A stretch of DNA of 64,000 nucleotides from Cerrena zonata (taxonomy: Eukaryota > Basidiomycota > Agaricomycetes > Polyporales > Cerrenaceae): positions 1,488,001 through 1,552,000 of the forward strand of contig JASBNA010000004.1 in the NCBI GenBank assembly GCA_038087015.1, in the 5' to 3' direction. This document shows, piece after piece, positions 47,046-59,300 of the stretch. The notes under the pieces were generated by a model. That model was given only the letters and a program-made list of their open reading frames with translations, did no database searches and had not been told where the DNA came from. The position numbers and the translations under genes were made by a program. Numbering within the stretch: position 1 is the first letter of the stretch; every line of letters begins with the position of its first letter.

Positions 47046-48731
47046 TGATACCTCCGTTGTGACCCTTATGACTCTGTTCCATATGCTCATGTATAATTCG
47101 TGCCCACGCGTCGGTTGACCTTGAGGATCGCTATGCGTGCTACATAATAGATGGATGTACTATGTATTGTGGAAGACGGTCCACATGGTTTTTTGATGTT
47201 TGTTTTTGTGGTAGCGAAACTTGGGTACGCGATCTAGGGCGGATCAATCTGTTCGCTATATGTTTTCCGTCAAGCCAGTTTAAGGAGATCGCGGGAATCT
47301 ATATAAGGCAATGGCCTGTGTTCCTAACAGGGACAAACATCCGTTGTTTGTGCACTGTTGCTCTCCCGAGGGTGCGTTCAATCCGGCTACGCCATCAATA
47401 TTAGTATTTCTCTGGCGAGATGGGGTGGCATCGCATGGTCACTCCGGTATAATAAAATTTTGCGTTTTCACATACTTTCACAAAGACGCCACGAACGGTC
47501 ATAGGGGAGATTCGCGATGCAGGTTTTCCCGACCAGGGCTGACACCGGTAATTTACAATATGTAGTAAAAACAGCAGTCAAGTGTATGGGTGATATGAGC
47601 AAAATGTTAATAGCTGTCTCCGCCTGATGGATGCCGAGCACGTAAAGGACTTATGATATCGGCTTATCAGGATCATGGGTCATGACAATGATAAAGTTCA
47701 AAGTCCCATTAAATACTGCCTTGAGGACGCTCCCAGCATCCAACATTGGTTCCCATAGATCCACCAATCAGCTCGGAGATAGGGATAAGGGCGGATATGT
47801 GAAACCGGACGAGACTCAGTCCAGATTAAGCTTATTCTAAGGTCAAGTGTCACTGACGAGCTTCGAAGAATTAGATTGACTATCCCACTCGGAGATGCAA
47901 GGCAAAAGCGCGGATCACAAAAAGTGCGGTCCGACTGGGGGTGTAAACGGGGTATAGAGCTTGACGTCTGAACATGAAACCGAGGGAGGCAAGGGGGGGT
48001 TGGCGGACGGAAATTACAAGCCAAAAGGGTCAGCAAACTCCGCGCAGCACGATGACATTTTCGAATGGAATACGTGCACAGGTCCAGGTTCTGATTTTCA
48101 TGTACTGGCTGGGACCAGCCTAACGATAACCGGCGGACATGAGGATCGGAGGCTCGGGAGTAGTCCGGTACTAAGCAGTATTTGTATGCCGCTTGCTGAG
48201 TGGATTTGGTATATTTGAACCGAGGTCGTTATAATTGTCTCGCGGGAAGGTCATGTTATCCATTTCTCATCCCTGACGCACACCTGAACGCACACTAGTG
48301 GGCTCGATCGACAATCTACGGAGGCACGGCCTCTGGTCGTGAGGGACCAATATGCCACTGATGCCATGTGTTCCGGGTTCACGCTGAATCATCTGAGAGT
48401 TTAGTTCACGTTTCCGTAACGCAATCGCGACCACTTACGCGTCAACTGTTCACTTTATCGATGGGTCAATGGTCGAAGGATTCGTGTCCCTATATATGTC
48501 TGTCTTCGTGAAATTTCTGAAGGCTCGGTTGGGTAATTGTACCTACACGCCGTAACAACATGTGGAGGCTCTATACGCGTGAGATATATTCAGCAATTTG
48601 ACTGTCAGCGCGGGCAGAACCTACTGTCTCGCTTTAACGAACTTACATTCGGAGCCTTCGGTAAGTTCTCCGCTTCATCGGTGTAGTGTCTGTAGTCTAA
48701 TAGTGCTCGAGGGGCATACCCATTAGTATAC
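47046..48731. other. Gene-free intergenic region, nsa2 to SET gene
   Basis: About 1.7 kb with many CpGs, no frame longer than about 110 codons and no domain content on either strand. No terminal repeats, target-site duplications or transposase remnants were seen. It should hold the nsa2 3' UTR and the promoter of the SET gene; the rest looks like unconstrained sequence. Confidence 0.4.
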
Positions 48732-50014
48732 ATGAGTTCTACTCTTCCCGATGGTGAGGACTAGGACTTTACCTGGCCTCCATATAGCTCACGCAGGAGC
48801 ACTTAGATGGACCTCTCCTCACCCCAGAACAGGACCAAACCAAAATCGTCAACGACGACCCATTGATCGTACAAGCAGACAAGCGACTTACAGATGACGA
48901 TGCCGTTGTGCGAGCGGTTGAGCAACATCGGCAGCGAGAAGGCCTCATTGAGACCAAACCGCCTTGCTTTCTCTACTTGCCCAAAGACCCGAATTTGGCA
49001 AGGACAAATGACATAGTCTATATCGACAAGTACGCACACTGCGAACATGTTGCTGCCCTGGGATGTTTCAGCTCAAATCCTCCGGGACCACCTCGACAAC
49101 GCTGCTTCGATTTGCAACCCGTAGAAGGAAAGGGCATAGGGATGATCGCTACTCGTTCCATCGATCCAGGAGAGCTGATTTACAGAGAACGTCCGGTTTA
49201 TTCTAGTCGCCGGGATCTCCTCGTGCTCGCTGACCAACTCGAAAACGGGGTTTTCAATAGAGCTGCTCTTCAACGACTTACCCCGGACGCTCGAAATTCA
49301 ATTCTCCAATTACACAATGCCGCTCCCCCTGGATATGACGTTGTCCGAGGAATCCTTAAGACGAATTGCTTGGAAATTCGCATCACAGAGTTACCCGATA
49401 CCAAACCTGGCGAGGAATTTCGAGGCTGTTTCCCCATGCTATCGAGGATAAATCACGCATGCTCACCTACTGCCCATTACTATTTCAACTGGAAGACCTT
49501 CCAGGGTGAAATTCGAGCACTCCACGTGATCATTCCGGGCGAGGAGATAACTATAGCGTACACGGACCTCTGCCTGCCTGCGCGCGAACGGCACACGAGG
49601 CTTAAGGACGAAAGATTCATGGAAACGTGCATATGTCGAATATGCAGCCAACCTCCGCACCTCCTTGCAGAGAGTGACGCACGTCGATTGAAGATACATG
49701 CGTTATTGGAACGAATGCTGCCTGTCGATTCCAAGGAAATGCCAGGAAACATCCCAGTTGAGCGTTTCCGCGAGGCTATGTCGGCTGCGGAGGAGGAGGG
49801 GGTAGTCTACGACTTTTCGAGGCTCCTATTATTCGGAAGTCAGCTGCAAACCCTTTACGGCAGTCTGAACCTAGCCAAAGAGTGGGTGGCTAGGGCTCGG
49901 AAATTGTTTAGGGAGAGCGAAGGCAAGGACGGGTATCACTACGTGAAGCTCGGGCAAGCGATGAGCATCCACAGACAGATGGAAGCGAGTGGACAAGGGC
50001 CTATAGGAGTATGA
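48732..50014 (+). CDS. SET-domain protein, Set5/SMYD-like
   Basis: Exon 1 (48732-48753) encodes MSSTLPD; intron 48754-48806; exon 2 runs to the stop at 50014. Phase agreement (GAT codon split) supports this short first exon. The SET core begins GKGIGMIATRSIDPGELIYR and has FPMLSRINHACSPTAHYYFN (the NHxC.P SAM-binding motif), IIPGEEITIAYTDLCLPARE, then a post-SET zinc cluster TCICRICS and a helical tail. This arrangement, with no MYND finger between the SET halves, fits the Set5-like lysine methyltransferases common in fungi. Substrate unknown. A 42-nt stretch at about 49030-49071 has intron-like ends but also keeps the frame open, so its splicing is uncertain. It lies on the same strand as nsa2, 1.7 kb away. 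Confidence 0.85.
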
Positions 50015-51056
50015 CGTTCGGGGGTCGGTGTTGAATTCGAGGCGACGGTCACGTTCCTAGACGCCATTACCAGCTGTTACCGGGGGTTTGTTGTAGGAAT
50101 ATTCAAAATTTTCTGTCATGTCGTCATGGAGCTTACCATCAAATTATGTACTGGCTAGGTAACTGCCTTGAACGCCGATATACCTTTTAGGGATGGTACG
50201 GGGGTCATATTCCCATTTTTCTGCACTCGGCATGGGCGAAGCGACGAACCAGGGTACAACCGAGGTGTGCCTGGGTTATTTGTCCTTGTTAGGATCCAAA
50301 GCACTTGCCTTTTTTGCAGATCGCTTAGGCGTGTCGTTGCCGTAAGTCCGTTGTTTACATCAAGCGTTGTGGTGCATCAAATGACACGGATCACAATCAA
50401 AGCTCCCAGTTCTAGGTCAATGATGATGCGACAAGAAAACATGATTTTATAGGACAAGTCGAATCGTACTTAGTACACATGAAGACTTTGTCAGATTTGA
50501 ACATCAACCCGGGAACCCCACGTGTTGGGGTAAATCTCCACTTTTCCCACTGAACCGAAATTTCCCTCGTCCACCACGAAATCCTTCTGATCCACGTTAC
50601 ACTTCGTCTATTTAAACCAACACGATATTAGGGGTCACCGACTTGTCATCATTTGACAGATAACTCCATATACTAGACAATAGTGGTCAGCTGAGCAGTC
50701 GCGCAATTGAACGTTACGGCAAACTCACCTCCAGGTGTGCTGAGCAGGAACCCTTACGGGTGATAAGCCTCAAAAGACTTAATCCCGCTCAGGTTCCAGA
50801 CCGCCCCTAACCCCCCTATATCTAAGCCATGTGTCCTATTCGTCCTAGGTCTCGAGCTCGAACGAAGCGACTTTGAATTAGAAAGGGGTGAGAGTGGGAA
50901 TTGGCTGTGATCTTCCCGTCCCAAAAGACTCTAATCGTGCGAAAAGAATCTCGTCCTCGAGGGGTAGGTGCGCGGGAAGTGGAGTGTTGATGAAAGGATA
51001 AGGAAGAATGGTGCAGACGAAATAAATAAAGGCAGCCCTGTCAAAGGGGCTATAGT

Positions 51057-51078
51057 ACGGACTCAAGTCCGAGTCCGT
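51057..51078. repeat. Perfect hairpin, 8-bp arms, 6-nt loop
   Basis: ACGGACTC at 51057-51064 is the reverse complement of GAGTCCGT at 51071-51078; the loop is AAGTCC. The loop can itself pair with the left arm (GGACT/AGTCC), so two alternative stems exist. Function unknown. Confidence 0.7.
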
Positions 51079-51597
51079 GTGCCTTAGGACAGACCTAACC
51101 CCATCGTAATGGAGTCATCTTAACGTATAGATCTGTTGTATAATTCGTGAGGAGATAAATTCGTGAGAACGTATTCCATCCATTCGACCAATCGATTCAT
51201 CGGAAGCTTAACGGCAAACGACTCCTTCGTTTGTAAGCGCTAGCATCGTAGCTAGTATCGTAGAGTTAGGAGTCTTGTGCCAGAGTTTTCGTTTTTCACG
51301 GCAATCCAAGCGTGAAATTGCGTGCCAGCGAGATAGTTTCGATCCCCTAATCCGTAGGGGAGTTCTAAGGGCCGATGGAAAAAATCCGAAACGCCGCCCA
51401 AATGTGTGCCAGTGGCATCACTCGGTCCCGGTATTCGATCGTCTCTCGTCCCTTTACGCCCGTCTTTGTAAGGCAAGACTGCTTCCAAATACTTAAAGTT
51501 CAAGCTGAAACGGCACGGTACCGGTTATCGGAGGGTGTCAAACCTGGACGGTAATTCCGAAAGCGATGAAATAGCAACGAAACCACGAGATGAGGTA

Positions 51598-51615
51598 ACC
51601 GGCCAAATGGCCGGT
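51598..51615. repeat. Perfect 18-bp palindrome
   Basis: ACCGGCCA at 51598-51605 and TGGCCGGT at 51608-51615 are exact reverse complements separated by AA. It could be a dimeric protein-binding site; there is no gene within 800 bp. Confidence 0.7.
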
Positions 51616-52507
51616 GAGTCGAGGGACGAGGCGAGACGTATCGAGAGCTAGGCTGTAAGGGTAGTAGGTAGCAGGCAGCAGGTAGTGATAGGTAGGCGAT
51701 GTCGAATGGATACGACGGGTCACTATTAACGATAGAGTGAGGTGTGTAACGGACTAGGGCGTGGGGTTGTCTGGGCGGCGGCATCGAGTATGGTGCGCCG
51801 GATCGCTATTACCGAGAGCTTTGGGGACCGGGGGAGCTGAAACTGTTTGAGAGAAAAATTACGGTGTGAGTGACACGAAGCTCGGCGGAAGGCATGAATG
51901 GGTGTTTGTACGTACCAGATAATCATTATTTGCATATCAGTTGGTTGAAAACCTAAAAAGAATCGGGCACTGCAAGCCGTTTTGCGTTGTGGATTTTTAT
52001 CTTTTATGGTTTTTGTATGAGTTTGTTGCCTTTTGTAGTTTTTTTGGTCGTGCGTAGTCGTGATGTTATGTATATAAACACTGGTGAAGGAAAACCCCGA
52101 CTGGAAGCGCGTAATAAATAATAATGATCAGCATAAAAACTTTTGACACAATAAGCAAGAAGTAAACCACGGCGACTTACGACAAATCAAACAACGATGA
52201 CAACTGGAGCCGGAGAGAAATTTGAGCCGCGTTAGAAACGAGCACGTAAGTTGGATATTCGATATGTCGACCATAGACGTAATTATTGCAGTGGCCCGTC
52301 AAAAGAAAGAAAAAAGCTGCAGCGAGAGCACCCAGTGAAGACCTAGACGCGAAGCATAATTCAGATTAGCCCCTCGAGCGCCCGATATAGAAGAATGCAG
52401 AACTCATAACTTACCCAAAAAGAAAAACCTCCGAAGTCGATAGTAACCGTGACCCCCAAAAAGAAATAATCCCAAGACCATGGACCGGTACGCACACACC
52501 GAACCAC

Positions 52508-53483
52508 TCACTCCGAGTCCCGATCCGGGACGTACATCTTCCATTCAATGGGCAAGTTGAGATGTGCGAATCCCATTTCCGCCAAGTCAGACTCCTCTTC
52601 CCCGACACCAGGAGCGGGTGCGGGTGCGGAGGCGGGAATTTGGTAGTAGAATGGAGGTGGGCTGTAGTATGTCGGAGGAGGCGTCCCAGGGAAGATCTCG
52701 CCGACCGCGATCGAGAACACCGGGCTATGTGTCTGGGTGGCATATTTGCCTCCTTTCTCCTTGGTGTTTTCTCTGACCGGATCCGAGTACTTGACATCCA
52801 CCTGGTATGCAGAAAATGGGAGTCCAGCGGTCTTTAACACCAACTCGGTAATGTCCACCGATCCATGGGTGTACAGGCCACCATCGGTAGGCGAGAATGC
52901 GTCACTCATCAGCTGTGGGGTATTGAGAGGGGTCCCGGAACCTTTAGGTTTCATCCAGACCCGAGGGATAAGGACATTCGCCCCATGTCCTTCAAGACCA
53001 CGGGTGTTCTTGATGTAGGTGTGCGCCCACTGCGAGTCTTGTGGTTCGGTATAATCAGGGTAGTAATCATTATAAGGTTTCGCGGGGGTAAAGAATTCCT
53101 TAACGTCCTAATACGACACCCAATCGTCCCAGTCAGCCTCCATCCCTTCCAGTAGGAAAAAAACCACACACCTTAGGAAACTCCCTAACCCACTTCCTAA
53201 ACCCTCTCTTCGGCTGTACAAATTCCCCAAGCTCAGGATGCCACTGTACGCCTACCGCCTGCTTAATCTTCCTGATCAAGAACAGGAGCGCACCGATGAT
53301 GGCGATGAGTACGAAGAGACCGAGGACGGCGATGATGGTGAGGACGAGGGCTTGGTGCGATTGAGCTTCTTGCTTGAGGGAGCTTGTGTTGGGCATGGTG
53401 AGGAAGTTCTTGGCCGTAGGGATTTCCGTGTTGACCGCGTGGGCGGAGGCGGGGGCGGTGGGTTTGTAGGTGATAGGTGCCAT
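52508..53483 (-). CDS. Uncharacterised single-pass membrane protein
   Basis: I do not recognise this family. Exons 53483-53171 and 53107-52508 are joined by a 63-nt intron and give about 303 aa. The ATG at 53483 starts MAPITYKPTAPASAHAVNTE, without a signal peptide. One strong transmembrane helix lies at about residues 44-70 (ALVLTIIAVLGLFVLIAIIG...), followed at once by basic RKIKQ, which predicts N-terminus outside and C-terminus inside. The cytosolic part has Tyr/Pro-rich stretches (PYNDYYPDYTEPQD; TYYSPPPFYYQIP), a small-residue run APAPAPG and an acidic segment. The coherent frame across the splice and the helix support a real gene. Function unknown. Confidence 0.65.
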
Positions 53484-56384
53484 AGCGTCGACGAGATAGA
53501 GATAGAGGCAAAGTAGGTTCCGATAGAGTAGAGTAGGATAGAGTAGTGAATTAAAGCGAAAAATAACGAAACCGAGTAAAAAAGCGACGACGACTTGAGG
53601 AGAGTATGTGGTGGATAACGAGCAAGAAGGGGACTGAACGAACAAGACGAAGGACCGAGCCTCTCAAAGCTTCTGCGGTTGCGGCTGGAGGAGGTTGACA
53701 TCGAGGCTGGCATTCAAGGCGGTTGACATTGGTCTGAGAAGTAACATAGTCGGGATCGGGATACTTCTACTTATGGAAGATATTCCAATCTCGACTATGC
53801 TACCTCATACGATGAAGTAGGAGGTTAGTGGCAGTCTGGCGGAGGGGTAGAACGGAGAGCGGCGAAGAGGGAAGAATGTTGCAGTATTTGACCAGCTATT
53901 GAGAGAGGTGACGAGCGTCCCTTGGGGTTGACGAACCAATGAGTGGTGCTGGCGCGGCCACGCGCTCCCATTCGCTGGCGACTCTTAAGCTGCGGTGTAC
54001 AATCGAGCCAAGCGTCGAGCTTGCTGTTTCAAGTTGCGGCGTCGGAGTCAAAGAGGATGACTACACATTCGGCTTTGTAGCGGCCGTGCACTATACAATG
54101 TATAGCACCACCACTGAATTGAATTAACGGATGTCCGGAGGGAGGCCAGACGAATGTGAATGGCCCGGTGGGTGGTGGATGTTGGAGGGAGATAGAATTA
54201 TCGATGCTGAATACTGCGATTTATCGTCCAATGGGCAGGTATTCGGAGGCCAGGGACCCGTTCCAAGAGTGGTGGTAGGGGTGACGAATGCTGGAGGGAC
54301 GGACATGTATCCGCAATGTATAACACCGCTACTGAAATTTGAATTATGAAGTGCCAGGGAAACGTAAACGACCCGGTAGGTAGTGACTATTGGAGTTGTC
54401 GATGCCTCATACGTCGACCAACGAGTGAGTATTTTGCAGGCAAGACAAACGTAAATGACCCGTTCCGCAAGTGGTGGTAGCGTTGGTGAATCTTGGAACG
54501 ACTCGGACAGAATACCCGGCAGTGTCGGAATAGAAGATTGCCAGTTCCCATATTGTCCATCCAAGTTCCTGGTACGTCAAAAGCACCATTCAGATGATTT
54601 CTCGATAGCGGGATGTGGAACGAGATAGAAGCCCAAGTCCGAGATGAAGAGCAGATAGCGGCATGCATATGAAAGCAGCAACGCGAGAGATTAAATGGTC
54701 GATGATGATAATCTCGGTATGGTCCATCGCATCCAATCCATCCATCTGCTTGACAGGCCTGGAAAAACCACACCCTTGGTCGAGAAAGAAAAAGAGGGAC
54801 TCGGAGAGAGAGGAATGGGCAGAAACGGGCAGAAACGGCAAGAAAGCCCAAAACAGAAACGGGGAAGAACGAGGATCTGCTTTCGCAGCCCTACGTTAAA
54901 TATTTGGAAATTCGATCACAAAGAGAGGGGGGTAGGGGTGGGCGGTGGACGGTCCCGAAGGGACGGTAAAAGTACGGAAAGTTGGGACAGCTACGTTCCA
55001 CAAGGTCGAGAAGGGGTCGGGAAGGTTACAGAAGCTGAAGAAGTCGGGAACAAGGTCGCGTGTTAGGGCAGGGCAGTGTGAAGAAGTGCCTCTGAAGATG
55101 GGGAACAGGGACGGGGGGAATCCCCTTGTTGCTTTCTGAATCATCGTCAGTGTTTGTGTTTTTGTCCCATCGTATCCTGCGCCATCTCCACCCGTTTTTT
55201 TAATCCCATGCGCGGGTGGTATGTTTGGTACGTAAAAGTTATTCAAACCCGCCCCCGCCCCATTGGGAGTGGGGGAGGGAATCCGCATGTATGGAATATC
55301 CATGGTTAGGTGGGAGGCGAAATGAAAGGAAGGGGACCTGAGGGAAATGAGGGGTAACTTGGAATAAGTGAACAGGAAGAATTGTTGTGTGGGTGGAAGG
55401 AATATACAGGATAGTGAGAGAAGGACGGTGCGGATGGACCAGAGGATGATGTCAAGCCAACAGGGAAGACTCAAGAGGGTCATGCGGGACCTTTGGAGTG
55501 TGAGTGTGCGCGGGATCCAAGTCTCACACATACAGAAGAAGTTTGTGGGGGTCTTTGCGGGACCGAGGAGGGGTGGAAGGAATGTGAAACACGGTGTGTT
55601 GAGGATATTACTAGGTTACGAGGATGGACTAGGGTCCACAAGGGACATAGGAACAGTGGGCGCCGAGCAAGGAACGGATGTTGCTTAGGAGGCAAGATGG
55701 TCAGGGGCAAGGGAAGAGCAACGAGAGGATCATGATCAGTGGAATTCAAGACTTAGGTGAGTCGTGTTTCGAGGGAAGATGGAGCGTCAGGAAGAAGAGA
55801 TAGGGAGTAAGAGGGATGTCTGAGACAGGGTCTGAGGAGAGCGATGATCGAAGACGGGGATGAGATGCTGTTTGATGTTTTTGCAATAGGGGATCAATGG
55901 CTGAGAAATCCGAGACGGTCGGGGTGGGGGTAGAGAAAATTGAAAAAGCGTGGTGTAAGCTGTAGAAGGGAGAATGAGACGAATATGGAGATGATCGTCT
56001 AGGGCGGGAGAAGGGAGGGTAGGATAATTTAGGACACAGAGACGGTGGTATTTGAATACTGAGGATGAGTAGTAATTGAGTCAAAGAGAGACATAATTGA
56101 AGGACGGGTGAGGATGAGGATGATTGGATGTGCCCCGCGAGAGATGGATCGCGGAGGTCGATTGCGCACGCGACAGCACCCTCGCTCCTTATTGGGCATC
56201 CACTGGGCGACACGTGTATATGAAACGCGTGACGGCGACTGTGACTGTGACGGGTGTCACGGCGACCTTGTACTCTGTGTTGGGAGCCTAGAGTGTGGTG
56301 GAGAGAGAGTGCTACGTCCATTATCATGCAACACCGTCTCTGACTCTCTCTCTCCTCCTCATCCATCTCCCATTCACGCCCTCG
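53484..56384. other. Long intergenic region between the membrane-protein gene and the large unknown gene
   Basis: About 2.9 kb separating divergent genes, far longer than the other divergent gaps in the window. It contains a degenerate tandem duplication (54096-54500, listed separately). Several minus-strand frames at 54896-56366 lack domain content or splice support. It probably carries large 5' regulatory regions for both genes. Confidence 0.4.
54096..54500. repeat. Degenerate tandem duplication, ~200-220 bp unit
   Basis: CAATGTATAGCACCACCACTGAA at 54096 recurs as CAATGTATAACACCGCTACTGAA at 54314, both followed by TTGAATTA and, after a short gap, an AACGT(A/G)AA(C/T)GnCCCGGT-type string. 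A second pair, GACCCGTTCCAAGAGTGGTGG near 54255 and GACCCGTTCCGCAAGTGGTGG near 54457, has similar spacing. The units are diverged and non-coding. Confidence 0.6.
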
Positions 56385-59300
56385 ATGCTTCTTTCAACAC
56401 AAGACCGACGACTTGACGACCCTCTCTCCGGAAACGCTCTCCTAGCTTATCGTCGCACCAGCATCCCCTCCATCGAAGCAATCTCCATCGCTTCCTCCTC
56501 CTCCTCATCTTCCTCTGCTGCCTCCTCACTCCACCGCAGAGCTCCTCTCGCGCCCCTCCCCACTCAACCCTCTATGCTTGACGACCATCTCTCTGCCTCG
56601 GCCCAGTATACCTACCCCACTAGTATCCAGGACCAATCTATCCCAATGGACACCGACCCCAAGCAAGACTTTGCACGCTTGATTGCCCGTCCCATCGTCT
56701 CAAGCCGCCGCTCTTCTGTTCACGACGACTCTATGCCTATTCCTCCACGCAAACGCTCCATTCCCGGACAGTATGTCTTCTTCCCTTGTATTTTTCTCCC
56801 TTCTCGGGTAACCCACAATCCCTTTTTTGACCCTCCCTTTCTTCCATTTTTTCCACCACAGGAACTCAAACCGTGACCGCGCTGCGCCCTACCCTGCTTC
56901 TGGTTCTCGCTCCAGCCAGCGCCGTCCTAGCAACACCTCTATTGCTACCGCCTCTTCTGGTCGTCGCACCTCCCTTCCCACAATTCACGCACATGCCCCC
57001 CAGTCCACCGCTCTCCATCCCAACAACTCGCCCTATCTCCTTCCCAACACTGCCGATGACCTCTATTCCGGCCTCTCCTCCTTTACTTTTGGAGCAGTCT
57101 CCTATCCCTCTGCCTCGATCCCTACAGACCCATCTGATATGATGAGCCCTCACTCTAGACCCTCGGGCAACACCAGTGCAGACAGGACCCCTCGCCCCTC
57201 CATATCCGGTCCCAGCGGCACAAAGCCTTCCTATTCCAAAACCCGTCACGGGAAACAAAAAGCAAAAGATTATCTTGATGCTGAAATGGGCGATGTCGAA
57301 GATGAAGACGAAGATGATGCTGCCCGACAAAAGTCTCGTTCTAAAATGCGCGCTATAGATGACGGCTCTAGACGTCCCTCTCTCCCTACCAATCTGTACA
57401 TCCCTGGCTCGGGCTCTGCTCCTTCCTCTGCGACGATCCCTAGCGACATCAATGGCGGGAGCAGCAGTGAAGCTTCACCCATTTCGCCAATTCAACGACG
57501 TCGTTCGCGTGGCACAGGATCAGGACTTGACAGCGGCATGGATGATTCCGAGTCTGATCCTCAAGCTGGCGATCATCCAGACCTCGACACGGACGTCGAG
57601 TTTGACCTTCGAGGATCCGACGGCCTCCCCATTACCTCTGACGCATCTTCTGAACGCACATTCGGATTCTCTCACGACTTCGACCACTATGGTCGTCCTC
57701 ATCCAGGGCATATCGACACCTCCGGGTCTCCAAGTGAGAGAAGCGATCAGATGAGCATCAATGAAGATGACCGAGATGATGATGACGACGATGGACGGGG
57801 TGTTTCTGTCTCCCCTGTAACTTTTAGCCGACATGATTATGATAGCGAAGGTCCCGAGGTCGATACGTTTTACGTTGGACCTGAACAACCGTCCCCGCCG
57901 AGACGCAGCAGTGTGCCTTGGGATGGCACTCCTTCAGGAAGGGAGAGTCGGGCAAGTAGAACGAGTCGGGGCAGTAGGAGGAGTCGAGATAGTAGAGACC
58001 AGGATGGGAGTGGGTCTGATACCTCTGCTGTCGTTGCCTCTGTTTTGAACTCTGCGAGGGAGAGGGAAGACAGTATAGCTACTATCACTGGGAGACGAGC
58101 AAGTAGAAGCGTGGATGATGGTCTGAATATGTCTGCAGAAGTGGACCCGTTCAATACATTCAACCCACCGAACGGGGCTTCTCCCTCCAGCCATCCACAA
58201 ACCCGCGCCGATTTCAGATCACTCGAAGCTCAAGTCCTTGCATCTCATTCATATCAACAACAACTATTACAACAACTCCACCACCCTCCTCCCGAATTCG
58301 ACCACTTTGCTCAATTTGATAAATTCGACTTCCAACAACCTGCTAGCCCTCTTACCGACGACGATCAACCCCCACCAAACCAACGAATCCCGCATGGATA
58401 TCCTTACGACCCACTCAACGCACACGCCCTCAACCCCCTCAACCCACTCAACCCGGTCGAAGAAAACGCAACACCCACAGACGTAACCAACGTCCTCGAC
58501 GGCTTCAACATGGACTACATCCTCTCCGGACCCAACGGCAGCGCCTCATCCTCCTCCCGCCGCTCCTGGGCGCCCTCGATGGTCAATTCGTTCAATGGCA
58601 GTGGTGGCAGTGGTAGCGGAGGACCCGAGGGGAGACGGCCGAGCACGTTCACGACGGCGTCAGGGGAAGACGCGTTTACGAAACATTTGGCGAAGAATGA
58701 TGATGGGTATTTGAGGAAACGGAAGGAGTGGAGTTTTAGGATGGAGTCGACTGATGGGAAGGGACCTAGGGAGTTTGGCCCGAATCCGACTTGGGGAGCT
58801 CCGGAGTCGGGGGTGTTGGTTACTGTTGAGGTGGGGAGTGTCGTTGGTGCTGTTGGGACTGGGACGGGCGCTCTGGGGTCGGGGAGTGTGGTTAGTGCTG
58901 GGGTTGCGGGGTTGAGTGTGCCGGTGCAGAGTATGGGGAATGGAGGGAGTCCGAATGTTGGAGGTGGGGGAGTGTACAGGCTGGACCGTTGACGAAGATG
59001 GATAAGAGGAAGCCGATGGAACCTGGGACGCAGGAACTTTGGAAACAAGCACATGTGGGGAGGTTCAAGGTCTATCGCTTGGTGCTTGAATGTGCGTTTC
59101 ACTCTCGTCTTTCATGAATTGCTTGACTGACATGTTCTTTCGTTTATAGCTGAACAACAAGACAAAGCCCCTCAACAGCGTGTACACGTCCGACATATCA
59201 TCGACCCCTACTCGATCGAAAACAAACGAGGCGGTCCTCAAAGTATCATCCACAAACACTCTCGCGTCACCGCTTTCTCCATCTTCCGAGTCTACAACCT

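Larger units (their letters stand above)
50015..52507. other. Gene-free intergenic region with short inverted repeats
   Basis: About 2.5 kb. No frame has domain content or a credible splice continuation. It is CpG-rich and contains an 8-bp-arm hairpin at 51057-51078, a perfect 18-bp palindrome at 51598-51615, and a GTAG/GCAG-rich simple stretch near 51655-51695. The 300 bp next to 52507 are the likely 3' UTR of the membrane-protein gene. I found no tRNA, rRNA or transposon signature. Confidence 0.4.

Noticed and set aside
47046..48731. Possible decayed transposon in the gene-free stretch
   Set aside because: No terminal inverted or direct repeats, target-site duplication or transposase or reverse-transcriptase motif on either strand.
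54896..55303. Minus-strand open frame starting MDIPYMRIPSPTP, about 136 codons
   Set aside because: No domain, no homology I recognise and no splice partner; composition changes along its length. It could be real but I cannot support it.
55746..56366. Minus-strand open frame of about 206 codons overlapping the 5' region of the large unknown gene
   Set aside because: Low-complexity Ser/His/Pro text complementary to G-rich promoter sequence, with no domain. Most likely chance.
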